This document shows positions 52,051 to 59,885 of a stretch of DNA of 64,000 nt, one piece after another. The position numbers and the translations under genes were made by a program. How positions within the stretch are numbered: position 1 is the stretch's first letter; each line of letters opens with the position of its first letter. This DNA is from Poriferisodalis sp965231925 (GTDB taxonomy: Bacteria; Actinomycetota; Acidimicrobiia; Acidimicrobiales; Poriferisodalaceae). A model generated the notes under the pieces. That model worked only from the letters and a program-made list of their open reading frames with translations. It was not told where the DNA came from and searched no databases. The stretch lies in NCBI GenBank assembly GCA_965231925.1, contig OZ246894.1:496001-560000 (forward strand), in the 5' to 3' direction.

Positions 52051-52151
52051 ACATTGATTTCGACCCGTCGGACGGATCGGCGACCTTGATGCCGCAGCGG
52101 CGTGCTCAACTGACTGCGGTGAAGAGTCGTCTGACGCGGACGCGAGCATGA
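52047..52151 (+). CDS. 34-residue mini-gene linking the operon
   Basis: A 34-codon frame from GTG 52047 fills the gap between the DUF6339-like gene and the methyltransferase gene. Its start overlaps the upstream stop (GTGA) and its stop overlaps the downstream ATG (ATGA). The product would be acidic at first (NIDFDPSDGS) and basic at the end (RRAQLTAVKSRLTRTRA). The double 4-nt overlaps are the same as at the other junctions, so it is probably a real gene or a coupling device. Confidence 0.55.
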   Translation: MNIDFDPSDGSATLMPQRRAQLTAVKSRLTRTRA

Positions 52152-53590
52152 ATGTCGCCACCGCGCCCAAGCCGGTAACCGATGACACCGACGCGATACG
52201 TGCTCGCACTGTCTTCGAGAGCGGACGGCTGGTTCGCTCAGTGCCGGTTGGCTTGCACGAGATTTGCTCGCACATGAATCTCGGTGATGTTCCCTCCATC
52301 GACGGCGATGCGGCTCAGGCTGACCCTTTGGGGGCGTGGTGGCTGGCGATGTTGCGAGGAGCGGTGCCTTCTGTTGGACCCGATGCCACTCGCGCCGTGA
52401 ATGCCTACGGCATTCGCCAGACCGGAATGCCTAGCTCACGGTTGACTGGTCCGGCTCAGCGCGGAGTCGAGTGTTCGGTAGTTCGAGTTGCCGACCTATT
52501 CAGCGGCATCGGGGGCTTTCTGGTAGGCGTCGGGCAGCTGGCCGCTGATGCAGGCGCCGAACAGTGCTGCGAGTTGGCCGTAGACATCGACGCCGACGCC
52601 TTGGCTGTGCATCGTCGCAACCATGAAACTCGTCGCGCTGTCGAAGCCTCAGCGACCTCATTGATCGACTACCGGATACGCAATACGGGCGCAGATGCCG
52701 AATTCGTGTACCCCCCCGAGATGGTCGACGACGAACTGGCTTCCGCCTGTGAGGAGGTTGACCTCGTGCTCGCGGGTCCACCTTGTCAAGGTCATTCGAA
52801 CTTGAACAATCGCTCGCGACGCAATGACCGGCGCAACTTGCTGTATTTGGCCGTACCGGCCTTTGCCGTTGCGTGCCGTGCGCGCAGCGTCGCGATCGAA
52901 AACGTCACCTCTGTGATTCATGACGGAGCAGATGTGGTCGCCACCACCAAGGCCCTCTTGAGTGCCAACGGCTACGCCATCACCGAAGGCATTCTCGCCG
53001 CCGACGAGATGGGTTGGCCTCAGACTCGCCGCCGCCACTTTCTGATCGCTCGGCGGCTGGATGCACCGGGCGGCTCGGGTCCGATTCCGCTGCCCGAGGT
53101 GCGCGAACTACTAGGTGGAGACCAGCCTCGGTCGGTCATGTGGGCAATTGGTGGCCCACAGGCATTGTCGCATGACCGGGTGATGCACGATCTGCCCGAG
53201 TACACCGAGGCGAACCGCGAGCGCATGGATTGGTTGTTTGACAACGACCAGCACGATTTGGCGCTCGCCGAGCGGCCAGACTGTCATCAGGGCGGGACCA
53301 GCTACGGCGCGGTGTATGGACGCATGCACAGCGACAGGCCTGCGCCGACCATCACCACCGGCTTCATGACTCCGGGGCGGGGACGCTTCGTACATCCCAC
53401 TGAGCGACGTACGCTCACCGCGGCCGAGGCTGCTCGCCTGCAGGGCTTTCCGGACGGTTATGTCTTCCGGCCCGATCCTGACAGACGGCCGACTCGGGCC
53501 CAGCTCGCCAAGTGGATCGGCGACGCGGTCACCGCGCCGTTGGGCTATGCCGCAGCGCTTTCCGCATTGGCTCCGGCGTTCGTGAATTGA
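52148..53590 (+). CDS. C5-cytosine DNA methyltransferase
   Basis: The 480-residue protein has the C5-methyltransferase motifs: I VADLFSGIGGF (114-124), IV GPPCQGHSN with catalytic Cys213, VI ENV (251-253), VIII QTRRRHF (292-298), IX and X (RLQGFPDGY, GDAVTAPLGY). The target-recognition part is short. An N-terminal extension of about 110 residues precedes motif I and has no known domain. No restriction enzyme is next to it; the ATPase and unknowns may be its effector. It starts by ATGA overlap. Confidence 0.93.
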   Translation: MNVATAPKPVTDDTDAIRARTVFESGRLVRSVPVGLHEICSHMNLGDVPSIDGDAAQADPLGAWWLAMLRGAVPSVGPDATRAVNAYGIRQTGMPSSRLTGPAQRGVECSVVRVADLFSGIGGFLVGVGQLAADAGAEQCCELAVDIDADALAVHRRNHETRRAVEASATSLIDYRIRNTGADAEFVYPPEMVDDELASACEEVDLVLAGPPCQGHSNLNNRSRRNDRRNLLYLAVPAFAVACRARSVAIENVTSVIHDGADVVATTKALLSANGYAITEGILAADEMGWPQTRRRHFLIARRLDAPGGSGPIPLPEVRELLGGDQPRSVMWAIGGPQALSHDRVMHDLPEYTEANRERMDWLFDNDQHDLALAERPDCHQGGTSYGAVYGRMHSDRPAPTITTGFMTPGRGRFVHPTERRTLTAAEAARLQGFPDGYVFRPDPDRRPTRAQLAKWIGDAVTAPLGYAAALSALAPAFVN

Positions 53591-53651
53591 CTCAGAGACC
53601 CTCAGAGACCTCAGCCCCGCCCCTCAGCCTCCTATCACGCGTGTGATTGAC

Positions 53652-53667
53652 ACATTGACATCAATGT
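53652..53667. promoter_or_regulatory. Palindromic operator before vapBC
   Basis: ACATTGA and TCAATGT form a perfect inverted repeat with a 2-nt centre. It lies 22 nt upstream of the antitoxin ATG, within an AT-rich stretch that has TTGACA twice and TATAAA (53667-53672). This is the expected place for autoregulation by the VapB-type protein. Confidence 0.6.
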
Positions 53668-53689
53668 ATAAAAGCATCATGATGTCCAA

Positions 53690-53983
53690 ATGCGGACGAC
53701 ACTGACGCTCGACGAGGATGTAGCTGACGCGCTCAAGGAAAGGGCGCGTCACTTAGATCAGCCTTTCAAGCAGGTCGTCAACGATGTGCTGCGTTACGGA
53801 CTGCGGCCGGATACATCCGAGCCGGCCGAGCCGTACCGTGTCCGGACCCATTCGACTGGGTTTGCGCCAGGAGTCGATCCTTTGCGGCTCAACCAGCTTG
53901 TGGAAGAACTCGAGACTGAGGCCTACCTCCACAAGGAAGCGCGCATCGCGCGCGCTGCCTCCGAACGCACAGACGACCAGTGA
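53690..53983 (+). CDS. VapB-type RHH antitoxin
   Basis: The 97-residue protein starts with a ribbon-helix-helix domain (MRTTLTLDEDVADALKERAR, then PFKQVVNDVLRYGL) and ends in a tail (GVDPLRLNQLVEELETEAY) that should block the toxin. Its stop overlaps the toxin start (GTGA). It lies directly after the methyltransferase operon. Confidence 0.85.
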   Translation: MRTTLTLDEDVADALKERARHLDQPFKQVVNDVLRYGLRPDTSEPAEPYRVRTHSTGFAPGVDPLRLNQLVEELETEAYLHKEARIARAASERTDDQ

Positions 53984-54417
53984 TCGTTCCCGATCTCAAC
54001 CTGCTGATCTACGCCCACAACGACATGGCACCGGGTCATGACGGCGCGCGCCGTTGGTGGGAGTCTCTGCTCACGGGGAGCGAGCGCGTCGGACTGCCAT
54101 GGGTTGTCGCCTTGGGCTTTCTGCGTCTGACGACCCAACGGAGGTTCTACGAACGTCCCCTGACTCCAGAGCATGCGACTGACACTGTGTCTGACTGGTT
54201 CGCGGTGCCGAATGTCATGCCTCTGAATCCGGGTACACAGCATCTGGCCATCCTCCGGCGTTTGCTCGTTGAAGCCGGGGTCGGCGGCAACCTGGTCACG
54301 GATGCACACATCGCAGCGCTTGCGATCGAGCACCAAGCGGAGGTCCATTCCAACGACAGCGATTTTGCGCGTTTCGGCGGTCTCCGCTGGCGCAATCCGC
54401 TCGTGATGCGTCGCTGA
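53980..54417 (+). CDS. VapC-type PIN-domain toxin
   Basis: The 145-residue protein has the PIN acidic residues: PDLNLLIYAHN (Asp5), LVTDAHIAALAIEH (about 105) and NDSDFARFGG (about 125). In the second motif (WVVALGFLRLTTQ) the usual Glu before FLR is Gly, as in many of this subgroup. PIN toxins cleave RNA, often tRNA. GTG start overlaps the antitoxin. Confidence 0.87.
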   Translation: MIVPDLNLLIYAHNDMAPGHDGARRWWESLLTGSERVGLPWVVALGFLRLTTQRRFYERPLTPEHATDTVSDWFAVPNVMPLNPGTQHLAILRRLLVEAGVGGNLVTDAHIAALAIEHQAEVHSNDSDFARFGGLRWRNPLVMRR

Positions 54418-54573
54418 TCGGAGGAGCGTTCCCCTCAGTGCTTGGATGGTTGTGGAACGCCAACCCTCACCATCGCGGCAAGCGAGGGCAAGTTGGATGG
54501 GTCGGCGACTCGCTCTCGGAATCCCTGTGCCAGTCGTGCATGCGTGGGGCGGATCCCTCGCGGCGACAGATGA

Positions 54574-55362
54574 CTATGTCGCGTTCTCGGCCTGGTCGCG
54601 GAACCACTCGCGTGCCGACATCGAGGCAATTGCTTCGAGCGCGAGGCCGGTGTGCAGGTCGTCTGCCATCGCACGACGCAGCGGGCGCACCAGGGCGTGG
54701 CGGGTGTTGCGCAGCAAGATCGGGTTCAGCTTGGCCAGATCGGCGGCGATTTCCTGGGCGCGGTCCATCAGGCCGTCGGCAGGCAGCACCTCGCCCACGA
54801 TGCCGAGATCGTGGGCTTCGGCGGCGCCGATCTGCTGACCGGTGAGCAGGAAGTAGCGGCCCCGGTTCGGCCCGAGCAGCAGTGGCCACACGATCTGCAT
54901 GCTGTCACCAGGCACCAATCCGCCGGGAAAGTGCGGGGCGTCTTGAAAGTAGGCGTCATCGGCAGCCAAGACGATGTCGCACAGCACAGCCAGCTCGGAG
55001 TGAACCGTCACGGGGCCGTTCACAGCGGCGATCATCGGCACCTCGACGTCAAGCATCTGGTCCACGAGCCGGTTGCCCTCCCAGATGATGCGGTCCCACA
55101 CCGTGGCGTTGGCCCGCCCCTCGGCCAGCGCATTGACCTCGTCGGGCAGTTCGATGAACGAGTCCCCAGTGCCGGTGAGGATCACCACTTTGATGTCCCG
55201 GTCCGATGCGAGTGCCATAAACAGCTCGGGCAGTTCCCGGTGGGGGCGCCCGCCCCACTGCAGCGGACCGCCGCGGGTGTGCATGCGGACCGTGACGACT
55301 CCGGTGTCGTCGCGGGTGACCTCGGCGGTGCGATAGCGGTCTGCGTATTCGTAAAACTCCAT
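54574..55362 (-). CDS. Enoyl-CoA hydratase/isomerase family protein
   Basis: The 262-residue crotonase has VVILTGTGDSFIELPD near 58-73 and the second oxyanion segment MIAAVNGPVTVHSELAVLCDIVLA near 100-123. The GTG/GDxF part deviates from the usual FSAGAD, and acidic residues differ, so the reaction is unclear. ATG 55362 (MEFYEYADRYR) is used; the frame runs 10 codons further. It is divergent from the PhyH gene. Confidence 0.82.
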   Translation of the reverse strand: MEFYEYADRYRTAEVTRDDTGVVTVRMHTRGGPLQWGGRPHRELPELFMALASDRDIKVVILTGTGDSFIELPDEVNALAEGRANATVWDRIIWEGNRLVDQMLDVEVPMIAAVNGPVTVHSELAVLCDIVLAADDAYFQDAPHFPGGLVPGDSMQIVWPLLLGPNRGRYFLLTGQQIGAAEAHDLGIVGEVLPADGLMDRAQEIAADLAKLNPILLRNTRHALVRPLRRAMADDLHTGLALEAIASMSAREWFRDQAENAT

Positions 55363-55456
55363 GGGCTCATGCTCGCAGAGCCGGCGCGCCAACGGGAGAG
55401 CTGAGGGGTCAGCCGATTACCATGATCGGGGCGAGGAACTTTGCAGGGGGTCTTCG

Positions 55457-56644
55457 ATGACTGACGTGGCGGATCCGGTGCGGACGGCTGACACGCCGAC
55501 GAGAGCGCAGCATCTCGCGGAGATGGCCGACTACCTGGACGGGGGCGTGAAGCGCGCGCACGAGACCGGCAACCGCGGCCCGGTGCGATTCGGCCCCGAC
55601 GGCAAGCTGCACCCTGAGATCTTGGACGACTTCTGGAAGCACGGCTTCTACGTCTTCACCGACGTTGTCGGCGCCGATGAGATCGCTGAGTTACGGGCCG
55701 ATGTGTCCGACGTCATCGAACAGGCACCGGCGCGCAAGGGCGCCGAGGTGGACCGCCACGGCCGGCCCGCGCTGGGGCGCGACTATGCCGTCGAGCCGTA
55801 CATCCACGTCGCGCCGCTGTCGGACCCGTGGGGCGGCACCGACGCCCTGGCCGGCCGACACCAGGTGCAGATGGACCAGCCCACTCCCGACGAGGACGCT
55901 CCGCCCGATGTCGTCTACCTGATCTTCGGCATGTGCCAGTCGATGCCCTCCGCGCTGCGGCTGTACGGGCACCCGGACCTGATGTCGATCGCGGAGAGCA
56001 TCAACGGCCCCGACTTCGTGCCCTACAACGACGCCATCTTCGTGAAGGAGCCAGGGCTCGGCGGCTCCGTGTCGTGGCACCAGGACGGCGTTACCCACTG
56101 GGACAACCCGAACTGGGACATGGGCATCCACGGCTTCAACTTCCAAGTGCAGCTGTATGAGACCACCGCGGCGAATGCGCTGTGGGTGGTGCCGGGCACG
56201 CACACAGCCGGCCGCATCGACCTGCGTGCGAAGGTGGCCGACAACGGCGGCAGCACGATGCTGCCCGACGCCATCCCGCTGCTGTGCGAACCGGGCGACG
56301 TGACGGTGGTGAACCGGCACATGGTCCATGGCTCCTATGCGAATACGTCCCCGGATCCGCGCATCTCGGTCACGTTCGGCTTCCATCGCCGCTCGTCCGT
56401 GCTCGGCGTGACAGGTCAACTGCGGGTGCACGAGCGTGACGCCTTGGTCGTCTACGACGAGGAGCGCGTCTTCAAGCGGTCGTCGGTGATCGCTGTGGCC
56501 ATCGACGCCAGGGCGCAGCACCGCCCCGACGAGCGCCGCTACACCTACGCCCCCTTCGTCGGCCTCGAAGACGACTTCCGCCACAACGACGAGACGTTCG
56601 ACCGCGTCATCCGCGACTACAACCTGAACGATCTCGCCATCTGA
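55457..56644 (+). CDS. Phytanoyl-CoA dioxygenase (PhyH) family protein
   Basis: The 395-residue protein has the Fe(II)/2-oxoglutarate facial triad: His208 and Asp210 in SWHQDGV and the distal His in NRHMVHGSYAN (near 297), with a following Arg. Such enzymes hydroxylate small molecules. ATG 55457 follows GGGGGTCTTCG. The frame is open upstream but without a better start. Substrate unknown. Confidence 0.87.
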   Translation: MTDVADPVRTADTPTRAQHLAEMADYLDGGVKRAHETGNRGPVRFGPDGKLHPEILDDFWKHGFYVFTDVVGADEIAELRADVSDVIEQAPARKGAEVDRHGRPALGRDYAVEPYIHVAPLSDPWGGTDALAGRHQVQMDQPTPDEDAPPDVVYLIFGMCQSMPSALRLYGHPDLMSIAESINGPDFVPYNDAIFVKEPGLGGSVSWHQDGVTHWDNPNWDMGIHGFNFQVQLYETTAANALWVVPGTHTAGRIDLRAKVADNGGSTMLPDAIPLLCEPGDVTVVNRHMVHGSYANTSPDPRISVTFGFHRRSSVLGVTGQLRVHERDALVVYDEERVFKRSSVIAVAIDARAQHRPDERRYTYAPFVGLEDDFRHNDETFDRVIRDYNLNDLAI

Positions 56645-56916
56645 TCGGCCCAATCAAGCGCAGCGGGATGTGCGAGCAGGACAGCATCGACCATCGGGAG
56701 TGGGCCGAGCACGGCTCGCTCTGCACGGTTGACTCGCACATGGACTGCCGCGGGTGCAAGTCCGCTGGGGCCATGACCGAGACTGGTTTCGTGTCCCCGG
56801 TTGCATGAAGCAACCACATCGGCTAGCTTCACGCTGATACCGGCATCGCGAATGGCTGGTGTTACTCGGGGGAGGACATTCCAAATAGTTGTGGCGATGC
56901 CGGGGGGAGGTACGTC
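56645..56916. other. Intergenic, no gene seen
   Basis: The gap of about 270 nt before the secreted protein gene shows no supported ORF. A GGGGGGAGG run at 56900-56908 is the ribosome-binding site of the next gene. Confidence 0.4.
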
Positions 56917-57942
56917 ATGACACAGCCGCGAACGAAGGAGTCAGGACAGCGTCGGTGGCGGTGTGCTGTGACTGGTCGCCGGTTGGTTTGTGCTGCTCTC
57001 GCTCTCGCGGTGGGAGTGGTGCTGATGCCGGTGTCCAGCGTCGGCGCGCAGACGGTCACTGCATCGAAGTTCGAGCCTGACGCATTTCGGAACATACCTT
57101 GCCCTGCGGATTGGGTGATGGTGCGCACCAGCGGAGCCGGTGCTTGTGATCTGCAGGTCACAGGGCGCGTGGCGGACACGATCAATGTGTTCTTGGATGG
57201 AGGCGGCACCGGCTCTGTCAAGCGAACGGACGTCGCGGACCTGCAGCAGACCTTCACGTCGAGGGCCACCGGGGAAGTCGTCGTCATGGCTTGGAAGTCG
57301 GGCAGCAACTGGAAGCTCATGGTCTTCGAGGGCTCTTGGACGACCCTGCGCCTTGAAGCAGGCGAGACGAACAACGGCGTGCTCATCCGCGAATTGGCGG
57401 CGGAACTGACCATGACGAAACGGGACTGCAAGGTTGGCTGGGTGCTGCAAAAGCGGGCAGACGTGGAGCACACCGAGTGCGTGCGAGACAAGAGTCTGAT
57501 CGGCCAGACCGGCGAAGACACGACCGATCCTGTCGATCCTCCTGTCGATCCTCCTGCGCCAGAGATCGTCATGGGGACCCAGGAGCAGGAGTACCACGAG
57601 AACAATCCCGAGTGCGGGCAGACCATTGCGGCCCGTGCTGACCGTGACGAGCATGATCCGCCACTCGTGTGTGACACGCCCGGCGTGCACAGAACAGACG
57701 GCACGCCGCTGGCCGAGACGACCGACTATTACTGCGACGGCGACAGTTTGACGAACGGTGAGAGGTACGAATACGTACCCGACTGCGCCAACACCGTGGC
57801 CGACAATCTCAACGACGACGGCTACTTCGTCGCGAGTCTCGGGCATGTCGGCCCGTTCGGGAAGCTGAAGAACTGTTTCGCGAACGCCAACTCTTGTTAT
57901 CGGAGTGCCGCTGACAACAAGTGGTACGGCTACGTCGACTGA
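56917..57942 (+). CDS. Secreted protein of unknown function
   Basis: The 341-residue protein has a signal peptide: basic head, hydrophobic LVCAALALAVGVVLMPVSSV, cleavage near VGAQ (about 45). The first domain (to about 190) has paired cysteines (PCPADW, ACDLQV, RDCKVGW, ECVRD). A linker DPVDPPVDPPAP follows, then a smaller Cys-containing domain (PECGQTI, YYCDGD, NCFANANSCYR). It is probably an extracellular or surface protein. No enzyme motif is seen. Confidence 0.7.
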   Translation: MTQPRTKESGQRRWRCAVTGRRLVCAALALAVGVVLMPVSSVGAQTVTASKFEPDAFRNIPCPADWVMVRTSGAGACDLQVTGRVADTINVFLDGGGTGSVKRTDVADLQQTFTSRATGEVVVMAWKSGSNWKLMVFEGSWTTLRLEAGETNNGVLIRELAAELTMTKRDCKVGWVLQKRADVEHTECVRDKSLIGQTGEDTTDPVDPPVDPPAPEIVMGTQEQEYHENNPECGQTIAARADRDEHDPPLVCDTPGVHRTDGTPLAETTDYYCDGDSLTNGERYEYVPDCANTVADNLNDDGYFVASLGHVGPFGKLKNCFANANSCYRSAADNKWYGYVD

Positions 57943-58160
57943 CTGCACGCAAACGCCCGCATGTGGGCAACTCAAGGTCCGCCATGAGTCAAGCCGCATG
58001 GCCTGCTCCACGGACCGGTGCGTAGTTCTCGGCAATTGCACGAATTGATCACCACTGTGGAGAGCCAGAGATCGGGCTCGCTCGCCAAGTACGCCACGAC
58101 GCCCGGGTCCCGCAGCGCGATCCCGGTTGAGGATCAGGGCGAGAGCGGTGCTTAGGCTGC
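57943..58160. other. Intergenic before sox operon
   Basis: No gene or RNA is recognised in this gap of about 220 nt. It should hold the promoter of the sox operon. Confidence 0.35.
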
Positions 58161-59477
58161 ATGTTGATGACGGGTCTCACGCGACGGCACCGGCGACGTC
58201 CGGCGAAGTACTCGGCTGCGGCGCTGGCTTGGAAGGGCCTCCGCGGCGAGAACTGGCCACGGGTCTGGCGTGATTGCGACCTGAAGCGTTCCTATGACGC
58301 GGTGGTCATCGGCGGCGGCGTGCACGGCCTCGCCACCGCGTACTACCTCGCCCGAAATCACGGCATGACCGACGTGGCCGTGCTGGACAAGGCCTACTTG
58401 GGCAGCGGCGGCTCGGGACGCAACACGGCAATCGTGCGCTCCAACTATCTCACCCCCGAAGGCGTGGCTTTCTACGACCGATCAGTGCACCTGTATGAGC
58501 GGATGGCGGTCGAGCTGAACATCAACGTGATGTTCAGCCAGCGCGGCCACCTGACGCTGGCCCACTCCGACGCCTCCCTGCGCACGATGCACTGGCGTGC
58601 CGAGGTCAACAAGCTCGGCGGCGTCAACTCCAGCGTGATCGGCCCCGACGAGGTCAAGGAGGAGTGTCCCAGTCTGGACACCTCCGACCACCCCCGTTAC
58701 CCGATCCAAGGTGCCCTCTATCACCCGCCCGGCGGTGTCGTGCGCCATGACGCGGTGGTGTGGGGCTATGCCCGAGCCGCCGACCACATGGGCGTCGAGA
58801 TGCACCAGAAGACTGAGGTCACCGACATCATCTGTGAAGGCGGCGAGGGTCCGCAGGGCAAGGGCGCCGGAGGCCGAGTCACCGGAGTGCGCACCAACAG
58901 GGGCGACATCTCCACACCGATCGTGATCAACTGCACCGCCGGGTGGGCATCGCTCATCTCGACCATGGCCGGCGTGCGGCTGCCCATCACCACCCACCCG
59001 TTGCAGGCCGCCGTCACCGAACCGGTGAAGATGTTCCTGCCGACGGTGGTGGTCTCGGGCTCGCTGCACGTCTACGTGAGCCAGACCGACCGCGGTGAGC
59101 TGGTGTTCGGTGCCTCGGTCGACCCGTACGCCAATTACTCGGTGCGGGGCTCGCTGGAATTCACCGAGGGTCTGGCCGGCCACGTGCTCGAGCTGATGCC
59201 CGGCATCTCGCGCATGCGGGTGCTGCGCCAGTGGTCCGGGCTGTGCGACATGACTCCCGACTACTCGCCGGTGATGGGCTTCACGCCCGTGGACGGCTTC
59301 TTGGTGGATGTCGGCTGGGGCACTTACGGCTTCAAGGCCGCACCGGTATCGGGTGAACAGATGGCCGAAGCCGCAGCTACGGGCCGCACGCCCAAGCTGA
59401 TCGAGGCCTTCGCCCTCAGCCGCTTCGACGAAGGCGAGCTGGTGGGCGAAAAGGGTGCAGCGTCGGTGGGCCACTGA
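58161..59477 (+). CDS. soxB: Sarcosine oxidase beta subunit family
   Basis: The 438-residue protein has the FAD motif YDAVVIGGGVHGLATAYYLA (about 44-63) preceded by the short basic lead typical of SoxB, and later SGGSGRNTAIVRSNY, where sarcosine oxidases bind covalent FMN near a His. The C-terminal VDVGWGTYGFKAAPVSG fits. The heterotetrameric enzyme demethylates sarcosine (or dimethylglycine) to feed formaldehyde into folate. ATG 58161 or 58167 is the start. Its stop overlaps a mini-ORF. Confidence 0.9.
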   Translation: MLMTGLTRRHRRRPAKYSAAALAWKGLRGENWPRVWRDCDLKRSYDAVVIGGGVHGLATAYYLARNHGMTDVAVLDKAYLGSGGSGRNTAIVRSNYLTPEGVAFYDRSVHLYERMAVELNINVMFSQRGHLTLAHSDASLRTMHWRAEVNKLGGVNSSVIGPDEVKEECPSLDTSDHPRYPIQGALYHPPGGVVRHDAVVWGYARAADHMGVEMHQKTEVTDIICEGGEGPQGKGAGGRVTGVRTNRGDISTPIVINCTAGWASLISTMAGVRLPITTHPLQAAVTEPVKMFLPTVVVSGSLHVYVSQTDRGELVFGASVDPYANYSVRGSLEFTEGLAGHVLELMPGISRMRVLRQWSGLCDMTPDYSPVMGFTPVDGFLVDVGWGTYGFKAAPVSGEQMAEAAATGRTPKLIEAFALSRFDEGELVGEKGAASVGH

Positions 59478-59554
59478 TGTTGCGCTCGTCTGCTGCCCGC
59501 TGTGCCACGAGGCCCACCGACGCCATTGCGACAGTGGTGGGCCACTGATGTTGC
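59465..59554 (+). repeat. Duplicated soxB/soxD junction
   Basis: GGTGGGCCACTGATGTTGC occurs at 59465-59483 and at 59536-59554 (71-bp period). Each copy holds a TGATG stop/start overlap. Between them an ORF of 23 codons (59477-59548) runs from the first ATG to the second TGA, in frame. So soxB stop, mini-ORF and soxD start are all coupled. Confidence 0.8.
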
Positions 59555-59820
59555 TCGTACCTTGCCCCAACTGCGGCCCACGCAATTCGACCGATCTCCG
59601 GTACGGGGGCGAGTCGCACGCTCGTCCCGACCCCAACACGGCTTCACCTGCCGAATGGCGGGCCTACCTCTACCTGCGCGACAACCCCGCCGGTTGGCTA
59701 CGCGAGAACTGGTACTGCGCATCGGGTTGCCGCCGCTGGTTCTCGATCGAGCGCAACACCGCCACCAACGAGTTCCGTGATCCGCCGCTGCCGGGCGACA
59801 AGCGAGGCGGTGCGGCATGA
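59548..59820 (+). CDS. soxD: Sarcosine oxidase delta subunit
   Basis: The 90-residue protein has two Cys pairs that bind zinc in SoxD: CPNC (6-9) and CASGC (57-61), with His24 and the family segment YLRDNPAGWLRENW (about 42-55). It is a small structural subunit. ATG 59548 follows the duplicated TGATG junction. Confidence 0.9.
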   Translation: MLLVPCPNCGPRNSTDLRYGGESHARPDPNTASPAEWRAYLYLRDNPAGWLRENWYCASGCRRWFSIERNTATNEFRDPPLPGDKRGGAA

Positions 59821-59885
59821 GTGCTTGTGTGCCCGGTGTTGCCTGGGGTCGCCAGCCTGACGGCGAGCGAGGCGGTGCGGCATGA
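59801..59885 (+). repeat. Duplicated soxD/soxA junction
   Basis: AGCGAGGCGGTGCGGCATGA occurs at 59801-59820 and 59866-59885 (65-bp period). Each copy has an ATGA overlap. A 22-codon ORF (59817-59885, MSACVPGVAWGRQPDGERGG...) joins them in frame. It is the same type of change as at the soxB/soxD junction, though the inserted sequence differs. Confidence 0.8.

Noticed and set aside
42815..54417. Prophage
   Set aside because: No integrase, capsid, terminase, tail or lysis genes are seen; the content fits a defence or accessory island.
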